Shown here in pieces: positions 8,245 to 17,068 of a DNA stretch of 64,000 nt. The first letter of the stretch is position 1, and each line of letters begins with the position of its first letter. The translations under genes and the position numbers were made by a program. The stretch is taken from positions 620,001 through 684,000 of the forward strand of contig CAVUOA010000009.1 in NCBI GenBank assembly GCA_963742955.1. The letters run 5' to 3'. The notes under the pieces are model-generated. The model had not been told where the DNA came from. It was given only the letters and a program-made list of their open reading frames with translations, and did no database searches. This DNA comes from CAVUOA01 sp963742955. Lineage in GTDB: Bacteria; Bacteroidota; Ignavibacteria; Tepidaquicellales; OLB5.

Positions 8245-9255
8245 ATGGGAATAGCATTAGAAATAGTCCAATTCTTTGATGAATCAGGGCGCGAATTAGT
8301 CCACCGTGAACCTCAGGATGGTTCAACTGATATAAAAATGGGCGCACAGCTAATAATACAGGATGCCCAGAATGCAGTATTTTACCGTGACGGCAAAGCA
8401 CTTGACGTAATGGGACCCGGAAGGCATACTTTAACTACTGAAAACATACCGGTTTTAACAAAATTACTTTCTCTGCCTTTTGGCTTTAAATCACCTTTCC
8501 AGGCGCAGGTGTATTTTGTTTCGATGAAGAAATTCATTGACCTCAAATGGGGAACCAAATCACCTATTAACTTCAGAGATTCGGAACTGAACTATGTTCA
8601 GCTCCGCGCTTCAGGAAAATTCTCTATCCGCGTAACCGACCCGAGAATGTTTATTACCGAAATAGTCGGAACGCAGGGTAAATACACCACAATGGAAATT
8701 GAAGATTACCTGCGTGACGAGATAGTCTCAAGGTTAAACGGCGTTCTTGGCAAAAATCTTAAAACAGTATTTGAGCTTGGTCAGTTCTATTCACAGATAG
8801 AAACCGCAACAAAAGCCGAAGTAGCCGATTTCTTCAATGCAATGGGTATTGAGCTTACCGATATGATTATAATCGGTATCGTTCCGCCTGATGAAGTTCA
8901 GGAGAAGATTAACGAAAGAAGCTCAATGGCAGCAGTAGGCAACCTGGATGCATATATGAAATTCAAAACTGCACAGGCAATGGAAAAAGCTGCAGAGAAT
9001 CCCGGAGGCGGCGGAACAGCAGGTCTCGGCGTGGGACTCGGAGCAGGCATGACAATGGCAAATATGATGATGGGCTCAATGCAGCAGGGACAGCAGCAAG
9101 GCGGACAGCAGGGCGGTCAGCAGCAGGGTGAACAGAAGCAGTCTCAGGAAGATGTGCTTGCAACTATTGAGAAACTTGCTAAGCTGAAAGAAGCCGGCGC
9201 ACTGACTGAAGAAGAATTCCAGGCGAAGAAAAAAGATTTGCTCGCAAAACTGTAA
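8245..9255 (+). CDS. SPFH-domain protein with C-terminal SHOCT domain (YdjI-like)
   Basis: The 336-residue protein has an SPFH/band-7 domain at about residues 20-225 (GAQLIIQDAQNAVFYRDGKA at the start, GIELTDMIIIGIVPPDEVQE at the end). A glycine/glutamine-rich linker follows (about 250-300), then a SHOCT-type helical hairpin (TIEKLAKLKEAGALTEEEF, 307-325). This architecture matches the 'virion core protein'/YdjI group, which in Bacillus works with PspA and a zinc-ribbon protein at the membrane. There is no membrane anchor of its own. It leads a same-strand group with three zinc-ribbon proteins, so it probably forms a membrane-associated scaffold with them. The RBS is a purine-rich AAGGGAAA just before ATG 8245. 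Confidence 0.85.
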   Translation: MGIALEIVQFFDESGRELVHREPQDGSTDIKMGAQLIIQDAQNAVFYRDGKALDVMGPGRHTLTTENIPVLTKLLSLPFGFKSPFQAQVYFVSMKKFIDLKWGTKSPINFRDSELNYVQLRASGKFSIRVTDPRMFITEIVGTQGKYTTMEIEDYLRDEIVSRLNGVLGKNLKTVFELGQFYSQIETATKAEVADFFNAMGIELTDMIIIGIVPPDEVQEKINERSSMAAVGNLDAYMKFKTAQAMEKAAENPGGGGTAGLGVGLGAGMTMANMMMGSMQQGQQQGGQQGGQQQGEQKQSQEDVLATIEKLAKLKEAGALTEEEFQAKKKDLLAKL

Positions 9256-9269
9256 AATATTATAAGCCG

Positions 9270-9295
9270 GGGCGGAACAAACAAACGTTCCGCCC
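9270..9295. terminator. Hairpin after the SPFH gene
   Basis: GGGCGGAAC pairs perfectly with GTTCCGCCC around an eight-base loop. No T-run follows, so it may protect the mRNA end or partly attenuate rather than fully terminate. Confidence 0.45.
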
Positions 9296-9332
9296 TGTTA
9301 ATATTAACCGCAATAACTTTAATCCTTAAAAC

Positions 9333-10130
9333 ATGCAAATAAAATGCACTCAGTGCGGAGCTGATGTAACCGTTCAGCAGGACGAAACATTTATCGATTG
9401 TCCATACTGCGGTTCGGCTCTGTTCCTCGATAAGAAAAAAGTTGTATTCCACTATGTTATAGAAAATAATTTCAAACCTAACGAAGCCGAAGGCAACCTG
9501 AAAAGGTGGATGGCAGGTAATCATACCGTTAAAGACCTTGATATAAAAGCACAAATCGTAAAAACCAGCTTTTATTATTTCCCGGTCTGGTATTTCAAAG
9601 TTAAAGATGCGCAGGGAGACAGAATTTACATTCAGCCTGCCGCAACTACATCTGTTTCGGAAATAAAGAAAATTCAGATTCCCGCCGGCGCATTGAAGTT
9701 TTACGAAAAAGAAAAATACAACGATAGCGAAATGATAGCACCCGATGTACTATATGATTCAGCCAAGGCATGGCTTCAAAGCTCTGGTATTGAGCAGGAT
9801 AAAGTTGCCGAGGCAGCTCTGGTTCATATCCCCTTCTACCAATTTTACTATAACTACAACGGGCAGTCATTTACGGCGCTTGTAGAAGCATCATCAGGTT
9901 CGGTTTATGCCAATATTTATCCCGCAAAAAGCGAGGCTCCGTTCAGAGTATTGTTTACAATGAGCATCGTAGGATATGTAGTTACTTCAATTATATGTTT
10001 TATTGTCGCATTTGCAATTTCCAGTAAAGGGGAAGCATTTGTAACAGCGGAGGTAATGAAAATATTTGCTTACGGACTTGTATCTCTGCCATTAATAGTA
10101 ATGGCGTACATAATTGCAAAGAAAGTCTAA
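9333..10130 (+). CDS. Zinc-ribbon membrane protein, SPFH cassette
   Basis: 265 residues. The N-terminal zinc ribbon has C5-x2-C8 and C23-x2-C26 (CTQC, CPYC). A soluble middle domain follows, with a W-Y-F-rich stretch (SFYYFPVWYFKVKD), and two membrane helices close the protein (about 203-229 and 241-262). The middle domain resembles those of the next gene (YIPYWRV; YYPLWVV), so the two are probably paralogues. It sits 77 bases after the SPFH gene. By analogy with the Bacillus ydjGHI set it may anchor the SPFH protein to the membrane; this is inferred from the arrangement. Confidence 0.75.
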   Translation: MQIKCTQCGADVTVQQDETFIDCPYCGSALFLDKKKVVFHYVIENNFKPNEAEGNLKRWMAGNHTVKDLDIKAQIVKTSFYYFPVWYFKVKDAQGDRIYIQPAATTSVSEIKKIQIPAGALKFYEKEKYNDSEMIAPDVLYDSAKAWLQSSGIEQDKVAEAALVHIPFYQFYYNYNGQSFTALVEASSGSVYANIYPAKSEAPFRVLFTMSIVGYVVTSIICFIVAFAISSKGEAFVTAEVMKIFAYGLVSLPLIVMAYIIAKKV

Positions 10131-10234
10131 CCAAAGATTTCACACATGAATCCGTGACTTGAACTCGAAACTTATAAATAATTCGTAATTAGTAATTTTT
10201 AATTTGAAATTAAAGAACTTAATAAACTTAAAAG

Positions 10235-11320
10235 TTGGCTGAAAAAATATTAAAGGGAGTAACCTGTCCGGCCTGCGGAGGCGAACAGGATTTAAGAGAA
10301 GGCGTTAAAACCTTCAACTGCAAATACTGCGGAACATTACTTGTAACAAAAGGTGTTGACGGTGTTGTAAAATATTACGTTCCCAATAACCTGCAGCGGA
10401 ATATTGCAATTCAGAATGCATTTAACTGGCTTGGCAAGGGACTTGCTAAAGCAAGAGGATTAAAGTCGGGTTCAAAAATTGATGATGCATTTTTGGTTTA
10501 TATCCCCTACTGGCGAGTAAGAGCTGATGTTATCGGATGGGTTTTCGGACAGGAAAAAAGGACACGCACAGTTAACAACAGTACTGAAACATACTACGTG
10601 GACGTGGAAAAGAAAATCCTGCAGACATATGACAGGACTTACGCCGCATGTGATGTTGCCGAACTCGGCGTGAGAAAAGTCAACCTTGCGGGTGATAAAA
10701 TGCTGCCGGCAAATTTTGAAGAACTCCAAACTCAGGGAATGCTGTTTAATATCGTATCATCCGAAACAGAAGTAACCGATGCCGCCGAAAAGGAATTTGT
10801 TGATACTGCTGTCAGCTCCGCAAAAGTTGACCGGATAACATTTCAGCATCATGACCTTGTAAGACCCAGCGTTAATATTGTTTACTATCCCCTCTGGGTT
10901 GTTCGATATGTTTTTGCAGGACGGACTTACCAGGTAGTAGTTGACGGCGAAGACGGAACAATCTGCTACGGCAAAGCTCCCGGCAATAATCTTTACCGTG
11001 CAGTAGTTGGCATATTCGGCGCTGCGCTTGGAACTTACCTTTTGACATTGTTCGGTGTATTCGGTATTGTTGGAGGTAATGACAGCGCCAAAGGCGCGAT
11101 TGCAGTTTATATATTCTGCGTTATAATCGGCATTGCAGTTATTCGATGGGCGTATAAGAAATTCAGATACGGAGGTGAGGTGGAAGAAGGAACCGGAATT
11201 GTTCAGGAAACCAAGCCAGCAAAAAAATCCACAACTGCAAACGTTCTTAAATCGGTATCCTCAGGCTCGTTTGATGCCGGCGATGTGGTAAATATTGCAT
11301 CAAGCTTTTTAAGAAGATAG
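10235..11320 (+). CDS. Zinc-ribbon membrane protein, SPFH cassette
   Basis: 361 residues from TTG 10235. The zinc ribbon is C11-x2-C14 and C29-x2-C32 (CPACGGEQ, CKYCGTLL). The soluble part has two YIPYW/YYPLW blocks, each beside a beta-rich region (VYIPYWRVRADVIG; VNIVYYPLWVVRYVF). Two membrane helices lie at about 255-281 and 288-308, followed by a charged cytoplasmic tail ending in a small Ser/Ala-rich region. It is likely a paralogue of the preceding gene with a duplicated middle domain. No enzymatic motif is visible. Confidence 0.75.
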   Translation: MAEKILKGVTCPACGGEQDLREGVKTFNCKYCGTLLVTKGVDGVVKYYVPNNLQRNIAIQNAFNWLGKGLAKARGLKSGSKIDDAFLVYIPYWRVRADVIGWVFGQEKRTRTVNNSTETYYVDVEKKILQTYDRTYAACDVAELGVRKVNLAGDKMLPANFEELQTQGMLFNIVSSETEVTDAAEKEFVDTAVSSAKVDRITFQHHDLVRPSVNIVYYPLWVVRYVFAGRTYQVVVDGEDGTICYGKAPGNNLYRAVVGIFGAALGTYLLTLFGVFGIVGGNDSAKGAIAVYIFCVIIGIAVIRWAYKKFRYGGEVEEGTGIVQETKPAKKSTTANVLKSVSSGSFDAGDVVNIASSFLRR

Positions 11321-11337
11321 AACTAATTTTTATTATG

Positions 11338-11361
11338 AGACCCCCGTTTTCGCGGGGGTCT
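11338..11361. terminator. Strong hairpin AGACCCCCG/CGGGGGTCT
   Basis: A nine-base perfect stem with a six-base loop between the second and third zinc-ribbon genes. There is no T-run, so full termination is uncertain; it may set lower expression of the third gene. Confidence 0.5.
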
Positions 11362-11387
11362 GGATTAGAACTTAAAGAATTTAATAA

Positions 11388-11996
11388 ATGGAAGATTTTA
11401 AATTAATAGCATTAAAATGCCCGACTTGCGACAGCGGGCTGATGGTTGAAGTAAACGATTCCGTTGTATACTGCTCAAGCTGCGGCAACGGGTATGAAAT
11501 AAAAGATGAACAGCTTGTTCCGATAGAAGTAAATTTTGCCAAACCTCTTGTTCAGGGACAGGGTGAAGTTGTTTACAAACCGTTCTGGACTTTGAACACA
11601 TACGTCAAAATTTTATCCCGTGATTCCTCCGGCGGATGGGTCTCAAATCTATTCGGCAGCTCAAACAAACCCGAAGGCGATGTGCTGTTTTATGTACCTG
11701 CATTCTGGATGACAATTGATTCAGTTAAAAATATCGGAGGTGCATTTACAACCAAGAATCCCGTGGCTTCACCGCAAAAATATAATGTTAAAATGACAGG
11801 ATTCAATTTTTCGAAATACGATGCCAGAAAAATTGCAGAGTTTATTTTTCTTTCAATCGAAGCAGAGAAATCAGATACTCTGAAAAGTATCAGTTATGAT
11901 ATCGATGTAAAATCAATCCAGGTTCTCGGAATCCCATTCTACAACCAGCCAAACGGAAGGCTAAGAGATGCAGTTTTAGGAATTGAGGTAGTTTAA
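11388..11996 (+). CDS. Soluble zinc-ribbon protein, SPFH cassette
   Basis: 202 residues with a zinc ribbon C11-x2-C14 and C29-x2-C32 (CPTC, CSSC) in the same place as in the previous gene, then a YKPFW/YVPAFW pattern like the middle domain of its neighbours. It lacks membrane helices. It is therefore a third, soluble member of the zinc-ribbon family in this cassette. Its stop is one base before the next start, so translation of the DinB-like gene is probably coupled to it. Confidence 0.7.
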   Translation: MEDFKLIALKCPTCDSGLMVEVNDSVVYCSSCGNGYEIKDEQLVPIEVNFAKPLVQGQGEVVYKPFWTLNTYVKILSRDSSGGWVSNLFGSSNKPEGDVLFYVPAFWMTIDSVKNIGGAFTTKNPVASPQKYNVKMTGFNFSKYDARKIAEFIFLSIEAEKSDTLKSISYDIDVKSIQVLGIPFYNQPNGRLRDAVLGIEVV

Positions 11997-11997
11997 T

Positions 11998-12441
11998 ATG
12001 CTTGCTGAATATAAGAAACTGTTTCTTAAAAACCTTGAACACCTCAGTAAGGAAATTTCTTTGTATAAGAACGAAACTGACCTTTGGAAACTTACTGATG
12101 GAATTGCAAACACACCCGGTAACCTATGCCTGCATCTGTGCGGCAACCTTCAGCATTACATTGGTGCAATTATCGGTAAATCAGGCTATAAAAGAAACCG
12201 TGATGCGGAATTTTCAAAGAAGAATGTTTCAAGACATGACTTGCTGATGGAAATTAATATTGCAACAGAGGCAGTTTCGGCGGTATTTGATTCGCTTGAA
12301 GAAAAAGATTTATGGAAACCATTTCCGGATAATACATTCGGAGAAAATACCACGAATAATAATGCAATTATGCAGTGCACAATACATTTCGGTTACCACC
12401 TCGGACAAATTAACTACCACAGAAGAATTCTGGGATTATAA
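11998..12441 (+). CDS. DinB-superfamily protein (DUF1572-like)
   Basis: 147 residues forming a four-helix bundle of the DinB/YfiT type. Histidines suited to a metal triad are in LCLHLCGNLQHYIGA (about residues 41-55) and HFGYHLGQINYHRR (about 130-143). Members of this superfamily are often thiol-dependent transferases or have no known role. It starts one base after the third zinc-ribbon gene, so it shares that transcript. The GNLQHY and HLGQI motifs make the family call firm, but the substrate is unknown. Confidence 0.8.
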   Translation: MLAEYKKLFLKNLEHLSKEISLYKNETDLWKLTDGIANTPGNLCLHLCGNLQHYIGAIIGKSGYKRNRDAEFSKKNVSRHDLLMEINIATEAVSAVFDSLEEKDLWKPFPDNTFGENTTNNNAIMQCTIHFGYHLGQINYHRRILGL

Positions 12442-12455
12442 AAGTTTTATTCACA

Positions 12456-12489
12456 AGACCTGACAGGATGTTTAAAACCCGTCAGGTCT
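12456..12489. repeat. Dispersed hairpin repeat AGACCTGACAGG, copy 1
   Basis: AGACCTGACAGG pairs with the CCGTCAGGTCT at the end across an A/T loop. A similar element occurs at 26554-26585. It lies between the DinB-like gene and the channel gene and may act as a terminator. Confidence 0.65.
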
Positions 12490-12513
12490 ATCCAAATCTA
12501 TAAACAAATTAAA

Positions 12514-13101
12514 TTGACCAAAAACCGTTTAGAAGCATTCAGTGACGGGGTTCTCGCAATTATTATTACAATAATGGTTCTTGAACTGAAAGTCCCGCAC
12601 GGCACCGAACTTGAATCACTAAAACCATTGATACCCTACTTCTTTAGTTACGTTCTGAGCTTTGTCTTTCTTGCTATTTACTGGAATAATCATCACCATA
12701 TGATGCATACTGTAAAGAAGGTTAACGGCGGAATCCTATGGGCTAACATGCACCTGCTGTTCTGGCTTTCATTGATTCCATTTGTTACAGGCTGGATGGG
12801 TGAAAATAATTTCGCACCGATGCCGGTTGCATTGTATGGAGTTGATTTGCTTATGGCTGCAATTGCATATTACATTCTCCAAACTTTGATTTTAAAAATA
12901 CACGGAAAAGATTCGCTACTTGCCAGAGCCGTAGGAAAGGATTTTAAAGGCAAAGCATCTCCTATAATGTATATAATTGCAATTATCTCAAGCTTCTTTA
13001 ATGAATGGATTGCGGGAGGTATTTATGTTTTGGTTGCCCTCATGTGGCTTATACCCGATAAGAGAATAGAGAGAATAATTTATAATGGTGAAGAAAAGTA
13101 A
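12514..13101 (+). CDS. TMEM175-family potassium channel (DUF1211)
   Basis: 195 residues from TTG 12514. The first helix carries the diagnostic RLEAFSDGVLAIIITIMVLE (residues 5-24), whose FSD motif defines TMEM175 channels. Five further hydrophobic segments follow, with the histidine-rich WNNHHHMMH after helix 2. Bacterial TMEM175 proteins form tetrameric, leaky potassium channels. It sits 72 bases after the DinB-like gene, with a hairpin repeat between, and is the last + gene of the cassette; whether it belongs with it is unclear. Confidence 0.88.
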   Translation: MTKNRLEAFSDGVLAIIITIMVLELKVPHGTELESLKPLIPYFFSYVLSFVFLAIYWNNHHHMMHTVKKVNGGILWANMHLLFWLSLIPFVTGWMGENNFAPMPVALYGVDLLMAAIAYYILQTLILKIHGKDSLLARAVGKDFKGKASPIMYIIAIISSFFNEWIAGGIYVLVALMWLIPDKRIERIIYNGEEK

Positions 13102-13103
13102 TT

Positions 13104-13484
13104 CTATTCCACTTTTATCTTAAATACAAGATTCTTTGCAGGTGCTTCATCACTCCATGGCTGCATATACTTCAACTCAATCCTTACATTCCCGGGGTTT
13201 AGTGTTTTAAAGTGCCAGATTTGCATTCCGCCCTGCCCGGGAACGGCCGGTTTGGGGGTTGCATAATCCGAATTAAGAATTAGTAAATTCTCACCGCCTT
13301 CTGTTACACATAATGCCCATGAATAACCTGTTGAAGGATTTGAATCAAGTGAAATAGAAAACTTATCACCGGCAGAAAAGGTAACTGCGGTGTCTTTTTC
13401 AGATAATACTTCAGTTTGAGAAAATGAAGTTTTCGTTATGAAAAACGAAAGCAATACAATAGGTAAGATAAAAATTATTTTCAT
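13104..13484 (-). CDS. Chagasin-family (I42) cysteine-protease inhibitor
   Basis: About 126 residues from ATG 13484 (MKIIFILPIVLLSFFITKT is a signal peptide; the upstream ATG 13511 would add a polar tail and is less likely). Three chagasin signatures are visible: NPSTGYSW, PGQGGMQIWHF and the third-loop W in YMQPWSDEAP. Such proteins bind papain-like cysteine proteases through these three loops. It follows an M14-like peptidase and a gamma-glutamyltransferase on the same strand, so it may protect the periplasm from secreted proteases. It ends three bases from the convergent channel gene. Confidence 0.85.
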   Translation of the reverse strand: MKIIFILPIVLLSFFITKTSFSQTEVLSEKDTAVTFSAGDKFSISLDSNPSTGYSWALCVTEGGENLLILNSDYATPKPAVPGQGGMQIWHFKTLNPGNVRIELKYMQPWSDEAPAKNLVFKIKVE

Positions 13485-13523
13485 ATTTTGGGATTGTTTC
13501 GCTGTGCTCACAATAAATTTTTG

Positions 13524-14357
13524 TTAGAACTTTATTTCGGGGTATTCGTATTTCATTCCCATTCGGGTTAGAAATTCCAATACAGCAATTTGCTGGAGCT
13601 TTATACGGTCTTCAATTTTAAAGCCGCGGTATGTTTCAACTGTATAAGACCTGATATTGAATTTACTTATGAAATTATCCATTGAACTGTACGGACTAAA
13701 AGAATAATAATGAATATGAAACTGAAAATCGGGATTAGCAAGCTTTTCATTCATGCCGTCAACTGACTCGACAAGAAAATCCTCGTAAGGTTTTACACAC
13801 GTTATAACAATCTGCCCGAATGCTTTATCTGAATCATCCTTCGACTCGGAATCATATTTAGTCAAAGCTTCATGCAGATTAATAATAATATCGGGTTTAA
13901 TTGAATCAACAAGCCACATCATCTCATATGCTAACCGGAACTCATAAATATCCGATGTCTGGTCACCAGGGAAAGTATGATTCAAGTCGATGTTTACGTA
14001 TCTTTTATTTTGCTGGTCCGCAAGAATATTAAGGTGCGGAATAATAATCAGAGTGCCTTCAAGTACGTTAATATTTTTAATAATTGTATCACAAGCCATA
14101 TATCCGGCAGCCTCATCTCCGTGCATACCCCCATGGACAAGGATTTTAGGATGCTCAGATTTGCCTAAAATTGCGTAAAACGGAGTTTCGAAAACATCAT
14201 TCTTGCCGAGTACAAATTCTTTTATAAGTGAGTAATATTTTTCCTGTGACGATGTGCTGTCTGTTGAAGTAGTCTGAATGCTTGAAATAGTCTGTGCGTA
14301 CAATCCGGAACCGAGAAACATCAAAGCTACAATGCCGGTGCAAAAATTTTTAACCAA
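13524..14357 (-). CDS. Secreted M14-like (succinylglutamate desuccinylase/aspartoacylase type) zinc hydrolase
   Basis: 277 residues with a signal peptide (MVKNFCTGIVALMFLGSGLYAQ). The metal-binding HGGMHGDE (about residues 76-83) and the third ligand in DIIINLHEA identify the AstE/ASPA branch of the carboxypeptidase-A clan, and the VETYRG near residue 240 may hold the catalytic glutamate. AstE-type enzymes act in the cytoplasm on N-acyl amino acids, so the signal peptide suggests instead cleavage of small peptides or amino-acid conjugates in the periplasm. It starts 34 bases after the gamma-glutamyltransferase. Confidence 0.75.
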   Translation of the reverse strand: MVKNFCTGIVALMFLGSGLYAQTISSIQTTSTDSTSSQEKYYSLIKEFVLGKNDVFETPFYAILGKSEHPKILVHGGMHGDEAAGYMACDTIIKNINVLEGTLIIIPHLNILADQQNKRYVNIDLNHTFPGDQTSDIYEFRLAYEMMWLVDSIKPDIIINLHEALTKYDSESKDDSDKAFGQIVITCVKPYEDFLVESVDGMNEKLANPDFQFHIHYYSFSPYSSMDNFISKFNIRSYTVETYRGFKIEDRIKLQQIAVLEFLTRMGMKYEYPEIKF

Positions 14358-14390
14358 TAAAAATCCTCTCTATAATTTTTTAAAATGCAT

Positions 14391-16139
14391 CTAATAAGTA
14401 AGAGCTGCTCCGTAGCCTCTCCTGTCAGAATGCCCGAAATATACATGATTTTTCCAATCAATCAAAATACCCTCAACCATTCCAAAATCTCCGATTTGTT
14501 TCAGCTCATGCCCCTTCGCAATGAGTCCTGCCGTTACTGTGCTGTCAAATGCGCCTGCTTCATATTGAACATAAGCAGGGTACCATTGATGATGAAACCG
14601 GGGTCTATCGATAGCAGCATCGAGCGGAAGCTTGAAATCGATTACATTGGTTATCGCTTGAAATACAGTAGTAATGATTCTTCCCCCGCCCGGAGAACCC
14701 AGTATCATAAATGGTTTGTTGTTTCTTAAAATAATTGTTGGGGTCATTGAGCTGAGCATACGCTTGTTTGGCTGGACTGAATTAGCTTCACTGCCGATTA
14801 AGCCGAACATATTCGGTTCACCGGGCTTTGAAGCAAAATCATCCATTTCATCATTTAGCAAAAAACCTGCTCCGTCAACAACAACAAATGAACCGTAGAG
14901 GTTGTTAAGAGTTGTTGTAACACTTACCATGTTCCCGTCTTTATCGATAACGGAAAAATGGGTTGTCTGGTCACTCTCTTTATAGTACGTTTCTAATCCC
15001 GGTTTAATATCATTAGAAGGAGTTGAAACGTCATTAATTTGCTTTCTTAAATGCTTTGCGTAATGCTTGCTGGTTAAATCCTGAACAGGCACATCATAAA
15101 AATCAGGGTCGCCAAGATACTGGCTTCTATCTGCATAGACACGTTTCATAGATTCAATCACGGTATTCAAGTATTCAACGTAATCGGCTTTGCTGTTTGT
15201 ATCAGGTACCGGGTCATACTCAATCATATTCAGAAGCGTAATTAATGCAACTCCCCCGCTTGAAGGCGGCGCCATTGAATAAACATCGTAACCTTTGTAA
15301 TTTGTACTAAGGACTTTCCTTTCAACCGGCTGATAACTTGCCAGGTCTTCTTTTGTAATAAGTCCCCCGCCTCTTTTCATTTCATCTTCAATCAAACCGG
15401 CAGTAATACCGGTGTAAAATCCTTCTCTTCCATGAATTTTAATCAGTTTTAAAGTATTAGCTAAATCCTTTTGAACAAATATATCACCTTGCGAAAAATT
15501 CAACCCATTTCTTGTAAATATTTTTCTCGTTGAAGCAAATTCATGAAGCCCTTCATAATTTCCGTTGAGAGACGCTGCAAAATGAGGTTCAATTTCAAAT
15601 CCGTTTTCAGCAAGGTCAATTGCCGGGTCTATAACATCATCTCTTGACATTGTACCGTATTTATCGAGAGCATAAAGTAAACCCGCAACCGAACCAGGAA
15701 CTCCGCAGGAAAGATAACCAAACTGACTTTTTTCGGGAACAAAGTTTCCTTTTTCATCAAGATACATGTTTCGCTCAGCGCCGGATGGAGCTTTCTCACG
15801 GAAATCGATTGATGTGATAACACTATCTTTAGTACGGATAATCATAAACCCGCCGCCGCCTATGTTACCGGCTTGAGGATACGTAACCGACAGAGCAAAT
15901 GCTACCCCGACTGCCGCATCAATTGCATTTCCTCCCCGTTTTAAAATGTCAATCCCTACCTGTGAGGCGTATTTGCTTGCAGATACAACCATTCCGTTCT
16001 TGCCGGAAACATCCGAAGAATATCTTATAAAATTAGTTTTGGTATTATTACCGAACGGATTGTTGAAATAGGAGGCATAGTACAGGAATAGAATTAGCAG
16101 AACAAAAATTACAAGAGTACCAAAGTTTTTTCTAACCAT
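14391..16139 (-). CDS. ggt: Gamma-glutamyltransferase
   Basis: 582 residues, the usual length for GGT, which cleaves glutathione and moves or hydrolyses the gamma-glutamyl group. The N-terminus is a membrane anchor or signal (LVIFVLLILFLYYASYF). GNAIDAAVGVAFAL and PQAGNIGGGGFM belong to the large subunit. The self-cleavage site and nucleophile is the first Thr of QTTHFSVIDK (about T392), and GSPGGGRIITTVFQ belongs to the small subunit. It directly follows the MCE gene with no gap. Likely periplasmic. Confidence 0.93.
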   Translation of the reverse strand: MVRKNFGTLVIFVLLILFLYYASYFNNPFGNNTKTNFIRYSSDVSGKNGMVVSASKYASQVGIDILKRGGNAIDAAVGVAFALSVTYPQAGNIGGGGFMIIRTKDSVITSIDFREKAPSGAERNMYLDEKGNFVPEKSQFGYLSCGVPGSVAGLLYALDKYGTMSRDDVIDPAIDLAENGFEIEPHFAASLNGNYEGLHEFASTRKIFTRNGLNFSQGDIFVQKDLANTLKLIKIHGREGFYTGITAGLIEDEMKRGGGLITKEDLASYQPVERKVLSTNYKGYDVYSMAPPSSGGVALITLLNMIEYDPVPDTNSKADYVEYLNTVIESMKRVYADRSQYLGDPDFYDVPVQDLTSKHYAKHLRKQINDVSTPSNDIKPGLETYYKESDQTTHFSVIDKDGNMVSVTTTLNNLYGSFVVVDGAGFLLNDEMDDFASKPGEPNMFGLIGSEANSVQPNKRMLSSMTPTIILRNNKPFMILGSPGGGRIITTVFQAITNVIDFKLPLDAAIDRPRFHHQWYPAYVQYEAGAFDSTVTAGLIAKGHELKQIGDFGMVEGILIDWKNHVYFGHSDRRGYGAALTY

Positions 16140-17051
16140 TTAGAATAACCTTAATCTTATTCCGTCTTTCTCTATTTTTTTTACAAGTTTGTTTATACTC
16201 AGAACAGTTTTATTCAGATTATCATAAAATTTATCATCAGTCATAAGCTTGCCGACTGTCGAATTTGTATCTTTGGTGCTAAGTACGAACTGGTTAAGAT
16301 TTGAAGCAAGGCTATCGACGCGTGATGTAAGGTCTCTAATATCACCAATAGTATTTTTAAGTTCGGGCCTGGTTTCATCGATTGTGTTATCAAAATTATC
16401 AGCAATTGAATTCAGCTTTACGGTAAGATTCTTCAATCCCGAACGGTTCTCTCCCAGTATTTCATTAAGGTTTCTTGAAGCCTCATTGAAATTCATCGCA
16501 GTCCCTCTTATGTTGGATTTTAATCCTTCATCGCCCGTCAGCTCATTTATATTTGTTATAGAAACATCCAGTTTATCTATTGTAGTATCAAGCTTAGCTG
16601 CAATGCCTTTAATCTGGTCCCCAATCTGATTCATAGTTCCTATAAGTGAAACCACATCTTCCGATTCCGAACCGGTAAGCGGTTTAGTAATATCGGCGAG
16701 CTCGGTGCTTCTGCCGGGCTTAACGGCAATCTGTTTACCGCTCATCAGTTCAATCATTGCAACTGCAATCTGGTAATCTTTTTTGAGAACTACATCTTTA
16801 GAAATGTAAAAAGTAACTTTTACGGAATCCCCAATAAGTTCAATATACTTAACTTTCCCTTTTGGCACACCGTTAACACCAACCTGGTCGCCTTCTTTAA
16901 GCCCGTTAACATCGTGAAAATAAGCAGTAAGCTGATAAGTCTCAACACCGAGTCTGAAATCTTTTAAGAAAGCGAGTCCGTAAAGCAAAATAAACAAAGC
17001 AATAACAACAGTAATGCCAACCTTAAATCTATTGGTTCTATCGCTGCTCAT
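16140..17051 (-). CDS. MCE/MlaD-domain membrane-anchored protein
   Basis: 303 residues: an N-terminal membrane helix (VGITVVIALFILLYGLAFL), a single MCE domain (about 40-115; DVNGLKEGDQVGVNGVPKGK is the signature), and a long helical tail of about 170 residues. MCE proteins form hexameric rings that move lipids between membranes with an MlaEF-type ABC transporter. No permease or ATPase gene is adjacent, so the transporter must be elsewhere. It starts 18 bases after greA and touches ggt. Confidence 0.88.
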   Translation of the reverse strand: MSSDRTNRFKVGITVVIALFILLYGLAFLKDFRLGVETYQLTAYFHDVNGLKEGDQVGVNGVPKGKVKYIELIGDSVKVTFYISKDVVLKKDYQIAVAMIELMSGKQIAVKPGRSTELADITKPLTGSESEDVVSLIGTMNQIGDQIKGIAAKLDTTIDKLDVSITNINELTGDEGLKSNIRGTAMNFNEASRNLNEILGENRSGLKNLTVKLNSIADNFDNTIDETRPELKNTIGDIRDLTSRVDSLASNLNQFVLSTKDTNSTVGKLMTDDKFYDNLNKTVLSINKLVKKIEKDGIRLRLF

Positions 17052-17068
17052 AATAATTAAAAGATTTG

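Noticed and set aside
11338..11361. Full rho-independent terminator inside the SPFH cassette
   Set aside because: The stem is strong but no T-run follows on the plus strand, so a complete stop of transcription cannot be claimed.
14674..14898. Plus-strand frames inside ggt, greA, nnr and purB regions
   Set aside because: Each is a shadow of a conserved minus-strand gene with no start signal or family match.
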